Shown here piece by piece: positions 24,858-33,604 of a stretch of DNA of 64,000 nucleotides. Below the pieces are notes generated by a model. That model made no database searches, was not told the origin of the DNA, and saw nothing but the letters and a program-made list of their open reading frames with translations. Origin of the DNA: Mucilaginibacter conchicola. Its GTDB lineage: Bacteria; Bacteroidota; Bacteroidia; Sphingobacteriales; Sphingobacteriaceae. Position numbers and translations under genes: made by a program. Within the stretch, counting starts at the first letter, position 1. Every line of letters begins with the position of its first letter. The stretch is from contig NZ_QWDC01000003.1 of assembly GCF_003432115.1 (NCBI RefSeq), positions 744,001 to 808,000 on the forward strand, given 5' to 3'.

Positions 24858-25577
24858 TTAAAGCCGGAAGATGCTTTGAAAACGCTGAACTTGCCGCCGT
24901 GAAACCTCGACGGTTTCGCCGGTCGCTAATTCCAGTAACAGCCGCTGGCCGGGGCATGCACTTACGGACCTCACAAAGCGGGTGTTAAGGATCTGTTGCC
25001 GGTTGATCCTCAGGAAGATATTGCCGTCAAGGCCATCTTCCAGCTGCTGTAACGTTCTTAACACCATCGGCTGCTGGTCCCCGAAATATATCCTCGTGTA
25101 ATTACCTTTCGATTCGAAAAGCCGTACATCTGCGAGCCGGACGAACCAGCATTTTGACCCGTCTTTTACAAATATCCGGCGCTCCCCACCAGGTATTTCT
25201 GCGCCGGCCTTTCCTGCGGATGAGACGGTTTTGGCCGTCACTTTACCGATCGCCTGTGCGAGACGGGAAGGGACTACCGGTTTCAGGAGATAATCCAATG
25301 CGTTATATTCGAATGCCTGCAGCGCATATTGATCAAAAGCCGTGGTAAAGATCACCTCCGGTACACTTTCCAGTTCCTGCAGAATCTCAAAGCCACTTTT
25401 GCCAGGCAGATGAATGTCCAGAAAGACGAGATCCGGAGTGATACTGCGGATGAGTTCCAATGCACTTTGAGCGTCGCCGGCCTCGCCCGTAACTACGACC
25501 TCCGGATGGTGTCTGAGCAAAGCCCGCAATTCCTGCCGGGCCAGCCGCGAATCTTCGACGATAACGGCCTGTATCAT
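24858..25577 (-). CDS. LytTR-family response regulator
   Basis: 239 residues: a receiver domain with the VEDSRLAR start and phospho-acceptor in DLVFLDIHLPG (about Asp54), conserved lysine in YLLKPV, then a LytTR DNA-binding domain (about 132-239; FVKDGSKCWFVRLADVRLFE, FLRINRQQILN). It is the third gene of a coupled operon and overlaps the LytS-like kinase by 4 bases (ATGA), making it that kinase's partner. Target genes unknown; such regulators often control their own operon. Confidence 0.93.
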   Translation of the reverse strand: MIQAVIVEDSRLARQELRALLRHHPEVVVTGEAGDAQSALELIRSITPDLVFLDIHLPGKSGFEILQELESVPEVIFTTAFDQYALQAFEYNALDYLLKPVVPSRLAQAIGKVTAKTVSSAGKAGAEIPGGERRIFVKDGSKCWFVRLADVRLFESKGNYTRIYFGDQQPMVLRTLQQLEDGLDGNIFLRINRQQILNTRFVRSVSACPGQRLLLELATGETVEVSRRQVQRFQSIFRL

Positions 25578-26611
25578 TTATTTATCCTGATTTCGACAAC
25601 AATAAAGGGCGGGATCTCGGAAAAACTCAGTGACGCATCCTGGCCGTAAAGCAAGGCCAAACGCGACCGGATGTTTTGCAGGCCTATACCCAGGCTGTCT
25701 TCCAATTCATTTTTCCTGGCCATGATCCCTGTGTTTTTTACAGTGAGCGACAGCGCCCGGCCGGAGTAACTGATCTCCACGGAGATCTCACCGGCGCCGG
25801 AAGATACGGCAATGCCGTGTTTGACCGCATTTTCTACCAGCAGTTGCAGGACCATGGGCGGGATCTTCTCGTAAAGCGTGGCCGGGTCTGCGCTGATCGT
25901 GTATTGAAGTTTACCCTCATACTGGATCTTGAGCAGCTTAACGAAATCATCCAGCATCTTTATCTCTTCACTAAGGCGGACCTCTTTGTGCTCACTGTAC
26001 TGCAGGGCGTAACGGAAAAGTTCGGAAAACCCGGTGATCATCTCCCGGGCGAGCTGAGGATCTTCCAGGATCAACGCCCGTATATTGTTCAGGGAGTTAA
26101 AAAGGAAATGCGGATTGATCTGGGCTTTGAGTGCCCCCAGGGCGGCTTTTTGCACCTCTGCTTCGAGTTGCCATTTTTCCACTTCCGATCGGTGATAACG
26201 CCGGATCAGATGGTAGCCTGAATAGCCGAGGTTCCAGACCAATAAAACCGCCATCATGGGAACGAGGTTGACCAGCATCTCTGTATAGGGAACAGTTTGT
26301 ACCCCGGCCACCGGCAGGAAAAGCGCAAAATAGATCAGTATCCAGGTGATGGCCTGCAGGAAACTCGCCAACAGGAGTAATGCAATCACCCGAAGCGGCC
26401 GGGGAGGCGCGACCGGCCCGTATTTTTTAACATAGTACCTGAAAACAGATGTCACTATCAGACCGCCGGCAAAAAGACCGATGCTGTTCAGATACCGTAT
26501 CGTTGGGTTCATCGGGAGCCGCTGCTGCGCCATAAAGTTGACCAGCGCAGCGATAAGCCAGGCGCTGATCTGCACAGGCCAGAACAAATGATCTTTTCTT
26601 ATTATCTTCAT
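25574..26611 (-). CDS. LytS-type sensor histidine kinase
   Basis: 345 residues with four membrane helices in the first about 135 residues, then the His_kinase (PF06580) domain: LKAQINPHFLFNSLNNIRAL with the phospho-acceptor histidine, followed by a HATPase region (PPMVLQLLVENAVKHGIA, GIGLQNIRSRL). It overlaps the upstream hydrolase gene and the downstream LytTR gene by 4 bases each, so all three are translationally coupled. No extra sensor domain; the membrane part, or the secreted hydrolase's product, may provide the signal. Confidence 0.93.
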   Translation of the reverse strand: MKIIRKDHLFWPVQISAWLIAALVNFMAQQRLPMNPTIRYLNSIGLFAGGLIVTSVFRYYVKKYGPVAPPRPLRVIALLLLASFLQAITWILIYFALFLPVAGVQTVPYTEMLVNLVPMMAVLLVWNLGYSGYHLIRRYHRSEVEKWQLEAEVQKAALGALKAQINPHFLFNSLNNIRALILEDPQLAREMITGFSELFRYALQYSEHKEVRLSEEIKMLDDFVKLLKIQYEGKLQYTISADPATLYEKIPPMVLQLLVENAVKHGIAVSSGAGEISVEISYSGRALSLTVKNTGIMARKNELEDSLGIGLQNIRSRLALLYGQDASLSFSEIPPFIVVEIRINK

Positions 26612-28026
26612 AAACTACTGATCCATTCCGTCACTGCTTTAAGGGCTGCAGGATTAACCGTTTCCGCGATCTGCGCATATTCCGAAGTGCTGCCTGTGGC
26701 GGCTTGCTGGAACAAATGATTAAGCCCGGGCAATGCGATGGTCCGGAAATGTTTGTTGCCCGCCTTTTGCAAAGACATCCTGATCCCGGCCAGGTTAGCT
26801 TCTGCGTTAACCTGCATATCCAGCGATCCGTTCAGTGCCAATACCGGGCATTTTACTTTTGACAAGTGATTTGCGGGCTTAAATGTAATAAAATAACGGA
26901 ACCACGGGGTAGTAACCTGTGCAATTGTCCGCCGGGCGATCGTTTCCGGGGACTGGCCCTGCAGGTCAGCTGCAGGATAGCGCCGCAGTTCATCGCGCAT
27001 CAGCGTATCCAGTCGTTGCTTCAGTTGCGCTTCTGGAAGTTGCGGATGGGCTTTCATAAACTGGTAAATGGCCCTGTTAGAGGCCAGAGTGCGGGTAATC
27101 GTCGCTGCCGGCGCTTCATTCAGACGGAGCTGGTCTGCGGATTGCTTCATTAACAGTTCGTCGATGGGTATACCGGGGCCAGCGAGCAGCACGATAAATT
27201 TAATACGCTGATCACCGCTTGCCAGCATCGGGGCGATCATGCCGCCTTCGCTGTGCCCTATAACGCCGGCCGGAATATCCTTCAGATCGGGTCTCGAAGC
27301 AATGTAATCGAGTGCAGCGGCAGCATCATCCGCAAAATCGGCGCTGGTCGCAGCGCCAAATTCGCCTGTCGAACCCGCTACCCCCCGGTCGTCGTAGCGC
27401 AGTACAGCGATGCCGTTTCTGGTCAGAAAGTCGCTCCATACCAAAAACGGCCGGTGATTAAACTGCTTTACTTCCTCGTCCCGGTTCTGCGGTCCCGATC
27501 CGCTGACCAATATCACGATCTTACGCGCTTTACCATTTTGCGGAAGAGTCAGCGTACCTGCCAGGCGTATGCCCGCCTTTTTGTTGGGAAAGGAAACTTC
27601 TTCCTGCCGGTACGGAAAGCTGACCGGGTCCTGGGGGCGGAGTGCGGCCTTTTTCGCAGCGGCATTGGCGTCAGGATGGTTCGACAAGGTCAGGGGAAGA
27701 CTCGCCGTGCCCTGCGTAAAGTTGCCCCTGACAAGGTTGCTGTCGGCGACCAGCGTTCCGCTGTATTTCAGTTTGAACTGCCCGGCCTCCAGTATGATCC
27801 GGTCGCCGCTGACCTTTACCGTATCGACCTTCAGCCCGCTTGCGCCCTGGTCGGGGCTGTCCATGGTAGCGGTGTACCCGCTGCCTGTGTTGCGGATATG
27901 AAAGATGACCGCGAGCTGGTGATCACCGGGTAATTGAAGCGTACCGGACCAGTCACCGGCGAAGTTCTGCGCACAGAGACGGCCGGCGGTCAACAAAAAC
28001 AGGATAAGGATAAGTGATTTTTTCAT
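26608..28026 (-). CDS. Secreted alpha/beta hydrolase
   Basis: 472 residues: signal peptide (1-19, ending CAQ), a beta-rich N-terminal domain of about 110 residues (FAGDWSGTLQLPG, with NTGSGYTATMDSPDQGASGL), then an alpha/beta-hydrolase domain with nucleophile elbow GHSEGG, oxyanion region VSGSGPQNRDEE, an Asp in NGSLDMQV and a His in PGLNHLF. This layout is frequent in Bacteroidota esterases/peptidases of the YqiA/acyl-CoA-thioesterase-like group. Its stop overlaps the LytS-like kinase start, tying export of this enzyme to the two-component system. Substrate unknown. Confidence 0.88.
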   Translation of the reverse strand: MKKSLILILFLLTAGRLCAQNFAGDWSGTLQLPGDHQLAVIFHIRNTGSGYTATMDSPDQGASGLKVDTVKVSGDRIILEAGQFKLKYSGTLVADSNLVRGNFTQGTASLPLTLSNHPDANAAAKKAALRPQDPVSFPYRQEEVSFPNKKAGIRLAGTLTLPQNGKARKIVILVSGSGPQNRDEEVKQFNHRPFLVWSDFLTRNGIAVLRYDDRGVAGSTGEFGAATSADFADDAAAALDYIASRPDLKDIPAGVIGHSEGGMIAPMLASGDQRIKFIVLLAGPGIPIDELLMKQSADQLRLNEAPAATITRTLASNRAIYQFMKAHPQLPEAQLKQRLDTLMRDELRRYPAADLQGQSPETIARRTIAQVTTPWFRYFITFKPANHLSKVKCPVLALNGSLDMQVNAEANLAGIRMSLQKAGNKHFRTIALPGLNHLFQQAATGSTSEYAQIAETVNPAALKAVTEWISSL

Positions 28027-28544
28027 GTCATTAATTTTGCTGCGGTAAATATGTTAAGACGCCCCCTCCTTAAAAAGCAAATTATGACCAGTGGCCAAAT
28101 AAAAGGATGAACGGCCTGAAACGTCCTGATTTCTGTTGAGGATTTATAAAAGGTTATGGTCTGAGGCAATACCGGTGACGTTTAAGTGATCTTCCGATCG
28201 TTTAACATAAGCGTCAGATATCATTGTCCGGGGCTCAAATATCATGTAAAATCAAATGCCCGGCAAGCACCCTGCAGCTTCCACAATTGATATAGGTCAA
28301 GCCCGCCGCCTTACCGCGATCGGCAATGACTAACGAACGGGTTCTTCTTCCCTTATCTTTGGTACAGATCACGGAAGCGTTGGCAGTAAAGTTTTTTCGG
28401 CATGCATTGCTTAAGCCCGGGAATGTCATGATAGGGGGCTTACCCATGAGGGCACTTCAGCGCCGTACTTCGTGTGCCGTTTCAGTATGCCCAGCAAAAC
28501 ACCTGGCGGGATTTGCTGTTAGAGACTTGATTTTATTCAAAACG
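28027..28544. other. Divergent spacer, no certain gene
   Basis: 518 bases. A minus-strand 70-codon frame at 28235-28447 has two cysteines (NCGSC) but weak overall support and is not called. No promoter pair recognised. Confidence 0.35.
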
Positions 28545-28832
28545 ATGAAAGCAGCACTTCATACAGAAATTATGCGCCTGCGCCTGTCCATCAGGGAGCT
28601 GCAGGATATGATCGATCAGCGGACAGAAGGAGAAAGAGAAGCGGATGAGCATACTGATTATATTTTTGAGGTCCAGCAAATGCTTTACCGCCAATTGCGA
28701 TGCCTGTTTCTGCAGATCGCGGTTGAGGATGATCCGGTTATCCGCCGGTTCGACGAAAAGCTTTTCCGTTACCGCCTGGCCTGGCTGCTGTATACAAAAG
28801 GGGTGGCGGCAGGCTTTGACGAGGGCGATTAA
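28545..28832 (+). CDS. Small helical hypothetical protein
   Basis: 95 residues from ATG 28545; an upstream in-frame extension to 28326 looks non-coding (Cys- and Arg-rich) and was rejected. The product is strongly helical and charged (MRLRLSIRELQDMIDQRTEG, later FEVQQMLYRQLRCLFLQIAV), suggesting a coiled-coil or helical-hairpin protein. No family recognised. Convergent with the DUF72 gene, 22 bases apart. Confidence 0.5.
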   Translation: MKAALHTEIMRLRLSIRELQDMIDQRTEGEREADEHTDYIFEVQQMLYRQLRCLFLQIAVEDDPVIRRFDEKLFRYRLAWLLYTKGVAAGFDEGD

Positions 28833-28854
28833 CCCGCAGGATGGCTCCCGGGCT

Positions 28855-29607
28855 TCAACTTTTTGTCTCCCCAGGGGCAGCGGCCAGGCGGTTGAGCGTC
28901 TGCAGGTTCTGTACCGCCGCGCCCAGGGTATTATTGAAATAAGCGAAAACGGAAAGCCCCCGGAGCTGCCATTCGCGGATATAGCCTGCGTATTCTGCCA
29001 GGTAGGCGTCTGAATAACTTCCGCGGTAGCCTTTTTCCGGTCCATGGAAACGCAGGAAAACATGGCCCGCCGTTTCCGTCAGCGGTGGCGAAGCACCAGG
29101 CATATCATGCAGCACCATACCCGCGCCGTACTCCCGCAGCAGCCCGTATACTTCCGGCTGATACCATCCCCGGTGCCGGAACTCGACGGACACCCGCCAG
29201 TCATAAGGTTTCAGTGCGGCCAGCAGTGCGCTGAGCCCCCTCAGGTCCGGCCCGAACTTCGGCGGCAGCTGCACCAGCAGACAAGCCCTCTTTGACGTTG
29301 AACCAGCTGCTTGCATGAATGCGTCCAGCGATCCCATGTCGAAGCGGCCGGGCAGGCTATGCGTGACCGAACGATGCAGTTTGAAAGTAAAGACAAAGTC
29401 TTCCGGCACTTCCTCCGACCACCTGCGCACCGTCCGCGCCAGGGGTATGCGGTAAAAACTACTGTTGATCTCCACAGAATTGAATAAAGATGCGTAATAG
29501 GTGAGGCGGCTGCTTTCGCGGAAAGCCTCCGGGAAAAGCCGCTTGCTGCTGACAGGCAATACCAGGTTGCTCGTGCCGGAATAATATGCGGATGTCATCT
29601 TATCCAT
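28855..29607 (-). CDS. DUF72 (YecE-like) protein
   Basis: 250 residues matching DUF72 throughout: YYSGTSNLVLPVSSKRLFPE, LFNSVEINSSFYRIP, the FVFTFKLHRSVTH segment, LVQLPPKFGPD, VSVEFRHRGWY and the late YAYFNNT-like VFAYFNNTLGAAVQN. DUF72 proteins are TIM-barrel-like cytosolic proteins found across bacteria and have no proven reaction. ATG 29607 or ATG 29598 could be the start. Stand-alone gene. Confidence 0.9.
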   Translation of the reverse strand: MDKMTSAYYSGTSNLVLPVSSKRLFPEAFRESSRLTYYASLFNSVEINSSFYRIPLARTVRRWSEEVPEDFVFTFKLHRSVTHSLPGRFDMGSLDAFMQAAGSTSKRACLLVQLPPKFGPDLRGLSALLAALKPYDWRVSVEFRHRGWYQPEVYGLLREYGAGMVLHDMPGASPPLTETAGHVFLRFHGPEKGYRGSYSDAYLAEYAGYIREWQLRGLSVFAYFNNTLGAAVQNLQTLNRLAAAPGETKS

Positions 29608-29665
29608 AATTTACTGCTTTTATTCGTCCAGCTGTCCTGATGAGCACCCGCAAGACGCGTTGATC

Positions 29666-29836
29666 TTACAATACATCTTTTAAATGTTTGTAATTTGCTT
29701 TTACCGTATCGAACACCTCTGCCATGCGGCCGTTGAGCATCAGTTTTGTCATGGACAAAGCCATGCCTGTGACCTGGCTGAACTCCAGTTTCGGCGGCAT
29801 CCTATAAATTTCTTTTTTGATGTTGGCATCACTCAT
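29666..29836 (-). CDS. 56-residue hypothetical protein
   Basis: ATG 29836 to TAA 29666 encodes 56 residues (MSDANIKKEIYRMPPKLEFS then MTKLMLNGRMAEVFDTVKAN). It has plausible composition, and its ATG overlaps the stop of the frame upstream in the ATGA manner usual for coupled genes. No family recognised; the tail resembles the end of a helical polypeptide. Possibly the second half of a once larger locus. Confidence 0.42.
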   Translation of the reverse strand: MSDANIKKEIYRMPPKLEFSQVTGMALSMTKLMLNGRMAEVFDTVKANYKHLKDVL

Positions 29837-29948
29837 GATATAACCAGATTCCCGGAAGGTGGTTTGAATGGCTTTTCATCTAAAGTAATTGCTGCCGGGT
29901 TCACAGCTCTCAGGACCGCCGGGATCTTACCACAAAAAGATCAACCAT
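29833..29948 (-). pseudogene. Tiny frameshifted frame upstream of the 56-residue gene
   Basis: From ATG 29948 the frame reads MVDLF and is lost at the T5 run (A5 at 29934-29938 on the plus strand). In the next frame it continues GKIPAVLRAVNPAAITLDEK and ends LVIS at TGA 29833, overlapping the next ATG. One extra T would make a 38-residue product. Weak but consistent with other homopolymer shifts in this window. Confidence 0.28.
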
Positions 29949-30049
29949 CCCGCTTTACTTCATAACGATGTAATCGTTCTTTTGACCCGAAAAATCGCAA
30001 CCATTTGCATAAAGATCGTGTTATGACGATACACTACTTAAAAAACAAT

Positions 30050-31180
30050 ATGAAAAAAAGATCATTATTATTCGCCGCCGGGATCTGCCTGGTAACGGCA
30101 GCTGCCTGTACGGGCGACGGCAGCAAAAAAGCGGCGGACAGCGCCGCGGGTGATACCAGCGTGATGGCGGGCGCAGACACCGCCCATACTTTAAAGCCGG
30201 CAGGGCCCGCACCGTCCTGGGGTAAGGATATTAAGCCCGAAATGCAGGTCGTGATGGAAAAGTTAGCCTCTTACGGCGACAAACCCATCCCGGAGCTGAC
30301 CGCCCCCAGAGCGCGCAAAAATCACACGCCTACAGACGCTGTAATGGACGTGATGAAGGAACACAATATGCCTAAACCGGTATTTAATGTGGATACGGCT
30401 GGTAAAGATATCCCTGCAGGTGACGGAAAAATCCATATCCGTGTCTACACCCCAAAAACCGATGCGCAAGCCTACCCGGTTATCGTTTATTACCATGGCG
30501 GCGGCTTTGTGATCGCCAACCTGGACGTTTATGATCCCTCGGCAAATGCGCTTGCGGACAAGACCGGGGCCATCGTCGTTTCCGTCGCTTACCGTCTCGC
30601 CCCGGAACATAAATTTCCGGCTGCGCACAATGACGCCTACGCCGCTTACAAATGGGTGACAGAAAACGCCGCTTCGATCAAGGGCGACCCGAAAAAGATT
30701 GCCCTTGCCGGCGAAAGCGCAGGCGGGAACCTGGCGATCGCTACCGCTATCAAAGCCCGCGACAGCAAGATCATGCTGCCTGTGGCCATACTGGCAGTTT
30801 ATCCTGTGGCACAATCAGATATGAATACGGCATCTTATACAAAGAATGCCGCCGCAAAGCCACTGGATAAACCCATGATGGGGTGGTTCGTTAAAAATTA
30901 CCTGAACAATATGGCGGAGGCGAAAGATCAGCGGATCAGTCTCGTATCCGCTGATCTCAAAGGACTCCCGGCCAGCACGGTCATCACAGCGGAGATCGAT
31001 CCGCTGCAAAGCGACGGGATGATGGTCGCAGAGAAGCTTAAAGCGGCAGGTGTCACCGTCGACACTAAGAACTATGACGGGGTCACCCATGAATTCTTCG
31101 GAATGGGAGCCGTTGTGCCCCAGGCTAAAGAAGCTGAGGAATATGCCGCCGCACAGTTGAAAAAAGCTTTTGGTATGTGA
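30050..31180 (+). CDS. HSL-family esterase/lipase, lipoprotein
   Basis: 376 residues from ATG 30050, chosen because it starts a clean lipoprotein signal (MKKRSLLFAAGICLVTAAAC, lipid-anchored Cys20); the frame opens earlier at 30005 without a signal. After an alanine/lysine-rich linker comes a hormone-sensitive-lipase-type alpha/beta hydrolase: oxyanion motif HGGG (YYHGGGFV), nucleophile GESAGG, and late Asp and His in EIDPLQSDG and GVTHEFFG. These enzymes cleave short-chain esters; the anchor places it at the cell envelope. Own terminator downstream. Confidence 0.92.
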   Translation: MKKRSLLFAAGICLVTAAACTGDGSKKAADSAAGDTSVMAGADTAHTLKPAGPAPSWGKDIKPEMQVVMEKLASYGDKPIPELTAPRARKNHTPTDAVMDVMKEHNMPKPVFNVDTAGKDIPAGDGKIHIRVYTPKTDAQAYPVIVYYHGGGFVIANLDVYDPSANALADKTGAIVVSVAYRLAPEHKFPAAHNDAYAAYKWVTENAASIKGDPKKIALAGESAGGNLAIATAIKARDSKIMLPVAILAVYPVAQSDMNTASYTKNAAAKPLDKPMMGWFVKNYLNNMAEAKDQRISLVSADLKGLPASTVITAEIDPLQSDGMMVAEKLKAAGVTVDTKNYDGVTHEFFGMGAVVPQAKEAEEYAAAQLKKAFGM

Positions 31181-31203
31181 TCAACCGGAGGCCATTTTGC
31201 AAG

Positions 31204-31233
31204 CGCCGGGCACAATCAGCCCGGCGTTTTTTT
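31204..31233 (+). terminator. Intrinsic terminator of the esterase gene
   Basis: CGCCGGGC (31204-31211) pairs with GCCCGGCG (31219-31226) around ACAATCA and is followed by seven T residues. Confidence 0.88.
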
Positions 31234-31634
31234 GGGCCGAGTGTTAACGAAAAACACCTCATACGAAAAAAGGTAAAAAACGTGCATGATAAAATCTGAT
31301 GATCGATTACCGAAGAGTCTTCAGCGTATTTTATTTTTACCCGGCTTTGGAATTACCGGGTACAAAAAGGATGGCAGGAGTGATACCATCGTTTGTAGCG
31401 AACCGTTTAAAGCGCTTACAATTATTACCGGAAGGATCCCCCGGCCACGCTATGCTCTGATGAAATGCTAAAAACCATAGGCTCGGGAGAACGCTCCCGG
31501 TCAAACGGACATACAGTACGTTATGTTATCTTGGATATCCGGCAACGTTTAGATGGAGCTTCCGGTCAAGCCCAAATTCCCGGGCTGGCCGCTATTTCCG
31601 CGGATCCGGGTGCAGCGTGCATTCGTTTTTACGA
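31234..31634. other. Spacer, no gene seen
   Basis: About 400 bases between two terminators facing each other. Short frames here have no plausible composition. Confidence 0.45.
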
Positions 31635-31666
31635 CAAAAAAGGCCGCAGCGATCAGCTGCGGCCTT
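31635..31666 (-). terminator. Intrinsic terminator of the DUF892 gene
   Basis: AAGGCCGCAGC (31640-31650) and GCTGCGGCCTT (31656-31666) form an 11-bp stem with loop GATCA. The A-run at 31636-31641 gives the T-tract on the minus strand. Confidence 0.88.
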
Positions 31667-31673
31667 GATCGAT

Positions 31674-32225
31674 TTAGTTAGTTTCCTGTAAAGCCGCCTC
31701 GTTGATCGTCACCGCCGCTTCACTCAGCAGCTGATCAGCCGTTTTCTCTTCTTCAAGTGTCTCTTTTAATAGTTCCGCCGCTTCTGTAAACCCAAGGGTG
31801 GTCGCCAGGGCGTGCAGCGTACCATAGGAAGCGATCTCGTAATGTTCCACTTTCTGCGCAGCGGAAATGATCGCCACATCGCGCACTTCGGTACCTTTGT
31901 CGGTCTCTTTCATCAGCTCGTCGGCTTCTTTCAGCAAACCGTCCATCGCTTCGCATTTAACGGCTTTTGCTTTTTCGCCGATCGATTCGAACGCCCTTTC
32001 CAGTCGTGCTACCTGGTTTTCCGTCTGGCCTAAATGCTCCTCAATGGTCTTTTTCAGTTCGTCCGATGTTGCGTTCTTCATCATTTTAGGCAGGGCCTTC
32101 ACCAGGTGCTGCTCAGCCCAGTAGATGTCTTTCATTTCGTCCAGGAACAATTCTTTCAGGGCGCTTTCCGCTTCCGGGCTGCGGCCGGCGGCTTGCTTTT
32201 CAGTTGTTTTTGTTTTCGTAGGCAT
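31674..32225 (-). CDS. DUF892 (YciF-like) ferritin-like stress protein
   Basis: 183 residues. After a lysine-rich N-terminus the DUF892 pattern appears: LKELFLDEMKDIYWAEQHLV, KALPKMMKNA, EEHLGQTENQVARLE, and later KVEHYEIASYGTL with LKETLEEEKTAD. The repeated ExxH/E pairs are the di-iron ligands of this ferritin-like fold. The family (YciE/YciF) is induced by osmotic, oxidative and envelope stress; the reaction is not settled. It is divergent from the dehydrogenase operon, sharing its 175-base upstream region. Confidence 0.92.
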   Translation of the reverse strand: MPTKTKTTEKQAAGRSPEAESALKELFLDEMKDIYWAEQHLVKALPKMMKNATSDELKKTIEEHLGQTENQVARLERAFESIGEKAKAVKCEAMDGLLKEADELMKETDKGTEVRDVAIISAAQKVEHYEIASYGTLHALATTLGFTEAAELLKETLEEEKTADQLLSEAAVTINEAALQETN

Positions 32226-32400
32226 AATGTTTGTTTTTATAAATGTTCAGCGTGACAGGCTGTAAGCTCCTCATCGCCCAGATAGAACCTCTTCAAGCGG
32301 TTTAAGTTTTAAATAAATTTATTTTCTTATAATGATAATTTATTGAAACCATAATCGCTTTCAGCCTGTTGTCTCTGTAATAAAAACCAAGACAAAAACT

Positions 32401-33564
32401 ATGAAAGCAGCCGTATTCCATAAACCCGGAACGATCACCTGTGATACCGTTGAAGACCCGCGCATCGAACTGGCGACGGATGTGATCCTGAAAGTGACCG
32501 CAACCGCTATCTGCGGTTCTGACCTGCACATCCTGAGCGGAGCCGTGCCTCAAAAAGAACCTATGATCATGGGGCATGAGTTCATGGGCATTGTAGAAGA
32601 AGTGGGCAAGGAAGTAAAAAACCTGAAACGCGGCGATCGTGTGGTAGTGCCGTTCCCAATTTCCTGCGGTCATTGTTTTTTTTGCCAGCACGGCGCATCA
32701 CCGGCCTGCGAGCATTCCAACTATAAAAACTATGGGCCCGACGGCGACCTGACGACGCAGAAGGGCGCCGCACTATTCGGTTACACCGACCTGTATGGGG
32801 GATATTCAGGCGGACAAGCCCAGTACGTGCGCGTCCCTTATGCCGATATCAGCCCGAGGATCGTCCCTGATAACCTGACAGACGAACAGGTATTGTTCCT
32901 GACCGATATTTTCCCGACCGGCTGGTCGGCCATCGACTGGGCGCAAATGAAGGGCGGGGAAGTGGTGGCCATCTTCGGTTCCGGCCCGGTGGGCCTGATG
33001 GCGCAAAAAGCCGCCTGGATCAACGGGGCCAGCCGGGTCATCGCTATCGATCCGCTGAACTACCGCCTGGAAAAAGCAAAAGCGGTAAACAATGTAGATA
33101 CGCTCAATCCGCATGAGGTCGACGTGATCGAAGCGATCCGCTCCATGACGAACGGGAGAGGAGCAGACGTTTGCGTGGATGCCGTTGGCTTTGAGCCCGA
33201 ACGCAATTTCTTCGATAAAGTAAAAGCAGCGGTGAACTTCGAGGCCGGCAGCATCAAAGTGCTGGAGATGGCATTCAAAGCCGTTCGCCGCATGGGAACC
33301 GTTTCCATTATGGGTGTTTACGGTTCGCCTTATGATAATTTCCCGCTGCACCGCTTATTCGATAAAGGCATCACGCTGAAGATGGGCCAGGCACCGGTAC
33401 TCAATTACATCGATCACCTCATAGACCTCGTGAAAGAGGATAAAGTCAGGCTCGATGACATCATTACACACCGTCTGCCGATCAGCCAGGTAGAACATGC
33501 CTACAAGATCTTCCAGGATAAAGAGGAAGATTGTGTGAAGATCGTACTTGATCCGCATGCTTAA
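32401..33564 (+). CDS. Zinc-dependent dehydrogenase, formaldehyde-dehydrogenase-like
   Basis: 387 residues of the medium-chain dehydrogenase superfamily. Catalytic zinc ligands lie in TAICGSDLHIL and GHEFMG, structural zinc cysteines in SCGHCFFCQHGASPACE, and the NAD-binding turn in IFGSGPVGLMAQKAA. The extra loop and the VDAVGFEPE segment resemble glutathione-independent formaldehyde dehydrogenase-type enzymes. It oxidises or reduces an alcohol/aldehyde with NAD(H) in the cytoplasm. First gene of a tight eight-to-nine gene plus-strand run, so probably its promoter-proximal member. Confidence 0.92.
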   Translation: MKAAVFHKPGTITCDTVEDPRIELATDVILKVTATAICGSDLHILSGAVPQKEPMIMGHEFMGIVEEVGKEVKNLKRGDRVVVPFPISCGHCFFCQHGASPACEHSNYKNYGPDGDLTTQKGAALFGYTDLYGGYSGGQAQYVRVPYADISPRIVPDNLTDEQVLFLTDIFPTGWSAIDWAQMKGGEVVAIFGSGPVGLMAQKAAWINGASRVIAIDPLNYRLEKAKAVNNVDTLNPHEVDVIEAIRSMTNGRGADVCVDAVGFEPERNFFDKVKAAVNFEAGSIKVLEMAFKAVRRMGTVSIMGVYGSPYDNFPLHRLFDKGITLKMGQAPVLNYIDHLIDLVKEDKVRLDDIITHRLPISQVEHAYKIFQDKEEDCVKIVLDPHA

Positions 33565-33604
33565 TACCCGCAACGGACATAAATATTCACTCAAGTCAAA
33601 TCCA

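Noticed and set aside
28235..28447. Minus-strand 70-codon frame with an NCGSC motif
   Set aside because: The part after residue 25 looks partly protein-like, but no family, start signal or neighbour supports it; left uncalled.
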